A stretch of DNA of 64,000 nt from Oceanobacillus indicireducens (GTDB lineage: Bacteria; Bacillota; Bacilli; Bacillales; Amphibacillaceae). The position numbers and the translations under genes are program-made. Every line of letters starts with the position of its first letter. The stretch's first letter is position 1. The stretch spans positions 145,975 to 209,974 of the forward strand of contig NZ_BMOS01000002.1 of assembly GCF_014647195.1 (NCBI RefSeq). Direction: 5' to 3'. Shown one piece after another: positions 60,062 to 64,000 of the stretch. Under the pieces are notes generated by a model. It did not search any database. It saw nothing but the letters and a program-made list of their open reading frames with translations, and was not told the DNA's origin.

Positions 60062-62665
60062 CTAGACACCTTTAAATGCTTTTCTATAAACATCGGCCAG
60101 TTCTGTGACGAGAGGTAACTTCGGATTTGCTGTTGTACATTGATCTTCAAAAGCTTTATCAGCTAAATGATCCACTTTTGCTTCAAATTCTTTCTGGGTG
60201 ACCCCATTTTCTTCAATACTCATCGGGATATCCAATTCTTTTGCCAGTTTAATAATGGCTTGTACCAGATTTTCCACCCCTTCTTCGGTGGTAGCAGCTT
60301 GTAAGCCAATCGCTTTGGCAATCTCCGCATAACGCTTATCTGCAATGAAATGTTCATATTTAGGGAATGAGACAAATTTCGTCGGCTTCGTTGCATTATA
60401 TCGAATGACATGAGGTAACAAAATAGTATTAGCACGGCCATGAGCAATGTTAAATTCACCGCCCAGTTTATGTGCCAAACTATGGTTTATCCCTAAGAAC
60501 GCATTGGTAAATGCCATTCCCGCAATGGTCGAGGCATTATGCACCTTTTCACGGGCCTTCTCATTTGATCCATCATGATAGGCTTGCGGTAAATATTCAA
60601 AGATAAGCTGAATAGCCTTGATTGCCAACCCATCTGTAAAGTCATTAGCCATATTGGATACATAAGCTTCAATCGCATGGGTTAAGACGTCCATTCCGGT
60701 GTCAGCTGTAACTGTTTTCGGTACACTCATTACAAATTGCGGGTCAATGATTGCTACATCCGGTGTCAGCTCATAGTCAGCCAGCGGATACTTTATATTA
60801 TTCTCTTTATCTGTGATGACTGAAAAAGATGTGACTTCGGCTCCAGTCCCAGAGGTTGTTGGAATCCCGACAAATTGCGCCCGTTTTCCGAGTTGCGGGT
60901 ATTTATAAGCACGTTTACGGATATCCATGAATTTCTGTTTCAAACCGTTAAAGTCTGTTTCAGGATATTCATAGAATAGCCACATCGATTTAGCGGCGTC
61001 CATGGGTGAACCACCACCAAGAGCAATAATGACATCCGGCTCAAATTCTCTCATCTCCGCCGCACCCCGCATGACGGTTTCTTTAGAAGGATCAGGCTCA
61101 ACGTCTGAAATAATTCTACAATGGACATAATCTGGACGTTTTCTTAAGTAATATAAGACCTTATCAACGTATCCCAATTTGACCATCATCGGATCCGTTA
61201 CAATGATAGCCCTTGAGATATTCGGCATCTTCTCAAGATATTGAACGGCATTTTTTTCAAAATATATTTTTGGTGGAACTTTAAACCATTGCATATTAAC
61301 ACTTCTTTTCGCCAATTTTTTGACGTTATATAAATGAACAGAGCTCACATTGCTAGACACAGAATTTCCGCCGTATGAACCGCACCCAAGGGTCAGTGAC
61401 GGGGTATACGCATTATATATATCGCCAATTGCCCCTTGAGATGATGGCTGATTAACAATCAAGCGTCCAGCTTTCATCCGCTGACTGAATTCATCGATGA
61501 CCTTCTGATCTTCAGAATGGATCACAGCAGAGTGACCAAGTCCACCAAATTCAAGCATTTCCTCACACCGTCTGAGTCCCATTTCTGTATTGTTTGCTTT
61601 ATAACAGGCAAGCACGGGACTGAGCTTTTCCCGTGACAGTGGATAATCGGGACCCACTCCGGTTAATTCAGCGACCAATATCTTTGTGTTTTCCGGAACA
61701 GTGACTCCTGCCATTTTCGCAATAGTAGCTGCACTCATTCCAACTATCGCCGGATTAACAGAAGCCGTATTTTCATCAATGACCAGTTTTTCGACTTTTA
61801 CCTTTTCTGTGGCATTTAAAAAGTAACAGTTCTGAGCAATCATCTCTTGTTTCACTTTTTCATAGATTGGCTCATCGATAATTACAGCTTGTTCGGAAGC
61901 ACAAATCATGCCATTATCAAAAGTTTTAGATAAAATGAGATCATTGACTGCTCGTTTGATATACGCTGTTTTTTCTATATAACAAGGGACGTTACCTGGT
62001 CCGACACCTAGGGCTGGTTTTCCGGAACTGTAAGCGGATTTCACCATACCAGATCCACCTGTGGCTAAAATGAGCGCGATGCCCTCATGTTTCATGAGTG
62101 CTTGCGTTTTTTCCACAGCCGGTTGGTCAATCCACTGAATGCAGTGTTCAGGTGCACCGGCTTTCACAGCAGCTTCATATAGGACTTGGGCTGCCTTAGC
62201 ACTTGATTTTTGTGCCCCAGGGTGAAAAGCAAAGATAATCGGATTACCCGTTTTAATAGAGATAATGGATTTAAACATTGTCGTAGAAGTCGGATTCGTG
62301 ATAGGAGTAATTCCAGCAATGACTCCAATAGGTTCCGCAATTTCAACGATACCTTCCATTTCATTTTCATTCATGACCCCTATTGTCCGTTCATATTTAA
62401 TGTTGTGGTAAATATATTCCGTCGAAAACATGTTTTTAATAATTTTGTCCTCGTAAACACCGCGTTTTGTTTCTTCTATAGCTAACTTGGCCAATTCCAT
62501 ATGTTTGTCCAAGCCCGCTAAAGCCATTTCTTTAATAATGTTGTTAATTTGGGCTTGATCCAGCATTTTCATTTCCTTTAATGCCTTATTCCCATTAACG
62601 ACCAGGGTATCAATGCTCTCACCCGCTGATTTAACTTGTTTCTTTTCAAGTGTTTTTGTAGTCAT
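60062..62665 (-). CDS. adhE: Bifunctional acetaldehyde-CoA/alcohol dehydrogenase AdhE
   Basis: An 867-aa fusion reducing acetyl-CoA to ethanol with two NADH. The N-terminal aldehyde dehydrogenase (about residues 1-440) has the catalytic Cys in NGMICASEQAVI and the glycine-rich ATGGSGMVKSAY. The C-terminal iron alcohol dehydrogenase (about 450-867) has GGGSPMDAAKSMW, TTSGTGAEVTSFSVI, and iron-site histidines in HSLAHKLGGEF and HGRANTILLPHV. It forms spirosome filaments in relatives. AGGAGG precedes the ATG. Candidate Rex and CcpA sites upstream fit redox and carbon control. Confidence 0.96.
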   Translation of the reverse strand: MTTKTLEKKQVKSAGESIDTLVVNGNKALKEMKMLDQAQINNIIKEMALAGLDKHMELAKLAIEETKRGVYEDKIIKNMFSTEYIYHNIKYERTIGVMNENEMEGIVEIAEPIGVIAGITPITNPTSTTMFKSIISIKTGNPIIFAFHPGAQKSSAKAAQVLYEAAVKAGAPEHCIQWIDQPAVEKTQALMKHEGIALILATGGSGMVKSAYSSGKPALGVGPGNVPCYIEKTAYIKRAVNDLILSKTFDNGMICASEQAVIIDEPIYEKVKQEMIAQNCYFLNATEKVKVEKLVIDENTASVNPAIVGMSAATIAKMAGVTVPENTKILVAELTGVGPDYPLSREKLSPVLACYKANNTEMGLRRCEEMLEFGGLGHSAVIHSEDQKVIDEFSQRMKAGRLIVNQPSSQGAIGDIYNAYTPSLTLGCGSYGGNSVSSNVSSVHLYNVKKLAKRSVNMQWFKVPPKIYFEKNAVQYLEKMPNISRAIIVTDPMMVKLGYVDKVLYYLRKRPDYVHCRIISDVEPDPSKETVMRGAAEMREFEPDVIIALGGGSPMDAAKSMWLFYEYPETDFNGLKQKFMDIRKRAYKYPQLGKRAQFVGIPTTSGTGAEVTSFSVITDKENNIKYPLADYELTPDVAIIDPQFVMSVPKTVTADTGMDVLTHAIEAYVSNMANDFTDGLAIKAIQLIFEYLPQAYHDGSNEKAREKVHNASTIAGMAFTNAFLGINHSLAHKLGGEFNIAHGRANTILLPHVIRYNATKPTKFVSFPKYEHFIADKRYAEIAKAIGLQAATTEEGVENLVQAIIKLAKELDIPMSIEENGVTQKEFEAKVDHLADKAFEDQCTTANPKLPLVTELADVYRKAFKGV

Positions 62666-62687
62666 GGTAAATCCTCCTCATCTTATA

Positions 62688-62705
62688 TTGTGAAACATTG
62701 AGCAT
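62688..62705. promoter_or_regulatory. Candidate Rex half-site near the adhE start
   Basis: TTGTGAAACATTGAGCAT has a perfect left half of the Rex consensus (TTGTGAA) and a poor right half. Confidence 0.35.
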
Positions 62706-62805
62706 GTTGTTTTAAAAAAATATAGCCTATTGCTATCCAACTAAATATCATGTGAGGCTGAGAAAATAATGTCTGTTAATTAACCGTTAAACTCACCTCG
62801 CTTCT

Positions 62806-62885
62806 TTGTGAACCGTTGATCATATTATTGCGTAATAAGATTTCTATCTCTTTCAAATTGATCATACCACCTGTAAACGCTTCCT
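62806..62885. promoter_or_regulatory. Candidate Rex and cre sites in the adhE promoter region
   Basis: TTGTGAACCGTTGATCA begins at 62806, matching Rex at the left half. TGTAAACGCTTCCT at 62872-62885 fits the CcpA cre core TGNAANCGNWNNCW. Both are consistent with an NADH- and sugar-responsive fermentative gene. Nothing else is recognised in this 330-bp gap. Confidence 0.5.
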
Positions 62886-62996
62886 GTTTCGGCAGATTAT
62901 GACAAATCGGTGAAGTTATTCTATACTATATTCAATGCACATATTTTTTTAACAAAACTCTCTTTTTTCACTGTATACTCATTTATACCTTCCTGT

Positions 62997-63137
62997 TTAT
63001 GCCTTACAAAGGATTTCTTTATATGGCTCTAGCCTTGTTTCCTTTACAATATCTTTTTTAACTCTGAGAAACTCTTCTGTCCATTCGTGATTATGAGGTA
63101 CCAGTCTAACTTCATTTCTTTTTAAACCTAATCTCAT
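62997..63137 (-). pseudogene. GrpB/UPF0157 family N-terminal remnant
   Basis: Forty-six codons starting MRLGLKRNEVRLVPHNHEW, the typical N-terminus of GrpB-like nucleotidyltransferase-fold proteins (usually about 170 aa), followed by TEEFLRVKKDIVKET, then an early stop. AAGGGAG sits 9 bases before ATG 63137, so the original ribosome site is kept. The rest of the gene is absent from the adjoining sequence. The upstream in-frame extension (to 63341) shows no family match. Confidence 0.65.
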
Positions 63138-63359
63138 TAAGATATTCTCCCTTCTCCTAATCCATAAATAGAAACTCCCGCGGGATTCTTCGGTGCTGAA
63201 TTCCAAGTTACTCACATCTTCCATGGTTTTCGCCGATAATCTCAGGCTCAACTTCTCTTTATCCTCAACAAGGGGTGTAATTGACAAGGCGGCAGGATTC
63301 ACTTTATCCCGGTGTAACCGTCCGTAAAACTCCCACCTCAAAGCTTTAGGTCATTCAAG

Positions 63360-63403
63360 AAAGTTTCAACAGCTAGCAACTAACGGCTTGCTGGGCGCGC
63401 GAA
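63360..63403. repeat. R3 repeat fragment
   Basis: AACAGCTAGCAAC...GCTTGCTGGGCGC resembles the right part of R3 (AGTTGCTGGGCGC). It separates the GrpB remnant from ypjP. Confidence 0.4.
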
Positions 63404-63407
63404 TATA

Positions 63408-63447
63408 TAAAAAGAGGTGGGGACAGCTTATATCCTCACCTCTTTTA
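63408..63447 (-). terminator. Terminator of ypjP
   Basis: On the minus strand AAAAGAGGTGAGG pairs with CCCCACCTCTTTTT; the T-tail is within and after the stem. Confidence 0.85.
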
Positions 63448-63451
63448 ATCT

Positions 63452-64000
63452 TTATGCCATCCACTTAGGTGGTGTATTTTTATCCCAGTAAATTTCACCG
63501 AGGTTGTGATGCTCTCTGAAGTCATCGTTTTGAAGATGATAGTGGAAGTTGAAATAGTAACCTTCTAATGGTCGATTGTCACGACGGACGTGGAACTGGA
63601 CGACATCTTCTTCCGTACGATAATCGGTTACGTGAAAGATTCGCTCACCGTAGCCCTTTGCTGGTTGTTCCGTAATTCCATAATAACGAACCGCCTCATC
63701 CCCTGCTTCAGCAGCTAACTCTTCCAGTACAGACTCCATTTTCGGCAAAATTACCGCAGAAAACTCATCCTCCACTTGTTCAGCAATACGCGGACCAAAT
63801 TTCAGCATGCTTTGAATTTTCGCCTGTTCTTGTAACTCCCGTAAATAATCCGGTTCTGTTTCGACTTCAAGCATTGTTTCATAGCTTTCGAACGTCGCTT
63901 CACTTGCCCGGACTTCAGTCGCTTGATCGAATTCTGCTTTTGAGGAGAAAGTATCTTTATTATCTTCTGCTTCAATTTCCAATAACGAAGTCGGCGTGTA
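63452..64000 (-). CDS. ypjP: YpjP-family protein, partial (5' end beyond the window)
   Basis: The C-terminal 180 residues of a YpjP homologue. Matching segments: LKFGPRIAEQVEDEF, ILPKMESVL, VQFHVRRDNRPLEGYYFNFHYH and HHNLGEIYWDKNTPPKW at the end. B. subtilis YpjP has an N-terminal signal peptide; here that part lies past base 64000, since the frame stays open to the edge. Function unknown; it is thought to be exported. Confidence 0.9.
   Translation of the reverse strand, partial: YTPTSLLEIEAEDNKDTFSSKAEFDQATEVRASEATFESYETMLEVETEPDYLRELQEQAKIQSMLKFGPRIAEQVEDEFSAVILPKMESVLEELAAEAGDEAVRYYGITEQPAKGYGERIFHVTDYRTEEDVVQFHVRRDNRPLEGYYFNFHYHLQNDDFREHHNLGEIYWDKNTPPKWMA

Overview
The window looks like chromosome from a spore-forming, low-GC Bacillaceae, possibly of the halotolerant Oceanobacillus/Virgibacillus type. 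Supporting signs are a seven-gene Mrp-type Na+/H+ antiporter operon, a YpjP homologue, a GltC-type regulator, a CwlC-like amidase with a SPOR domain, NatRK/NatAB-like genes, an Spx paralogue, and strong GGAGG-type ribosome sites with frequent TTG/GTG starts. No rRNA, tRNA, transposase, phage or CRISPR array was seen. The species is an inference.

Layout: 0-5.5 kb holds a YhaQP-like ABC exporter, a 24-codon membrane peptide, an SH3b amidase and a YcdB-like protein. 5.5-16 kb holds gltC divergent from gdhA, a CueP-family lipoprotein, a three-gene ABC importer, a diguanylate cyclase, a CoA-transferase and rlmN. 16.5-26.3 kb holds a flavin monooxygenase, mnhABCDEFG, a KdpD-like Usp protein, a lone purC and a Nudix CoA pyrophosphatase. 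26.5-32 kb holds a second CoA-transferase with its LytTR regulator and a thioesterase, then two NAD(P)-linked proteins. 32-35 kb is AT-rich (adaA, APC permease, P-loop kinase) and may be acquired. 35-45.4 kb holds a ring-cleaving dioxygenase, a DUF378 protein, a Ca2+-type P-ATPase, lrgAB and pstSCAB. 45.6-52.7 kb holds a CwlC-like amidase, natAB divergent from natRK, a YhhN protein, a CDP-alcohol phosphatidyltransferase and an FMN reductase. 52.9-64 kb holds alr, small membrane and PH-like proteins, an Spx paralogue, a TetR regulator, htpG, a sirtuin, adhE, a GrpB remnant and ypjP, which runs off the right edge.

The most distinctive content is four families of dispersed intergenic repeats. 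R2 is about 150 bp, has seven full copies plus a 43-bp mini copy, folds into two conserved hairpins, and is flanked by 5-bp ATAAA/TTTAT duplications. In four copies the element or its duplication supplies the stop codon of the neighbouring gene, and two copies sit between the binding-protein gene and the permease gene of ABC operons. R1 is up to 565 bp, with terminal inverted repeats and two internal inverted-repeat domains, in intact, hybrid and decayed forms. R3 is a roughly 150-bp palindrome with a GCGCCC core. R4 is a GGGACA palindrome with 27-nt arms, one copy lying inside the natRK operon.

Regulation can be read directly in several places: four Pho boxes at exact 11-bp spacing before pstS, a palindromic operator filling the promoter spacer of an orphan TetR gene, 21-bp-spaced direct repeats between natAB and natRK, and Rex-like and cre-like sites before adhE. 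Metabolically, adhE, two CoA-transferases, LrgAB and a CoA pyrophosphatase point to active overflow and acyl-CoA/acetate metabolism.
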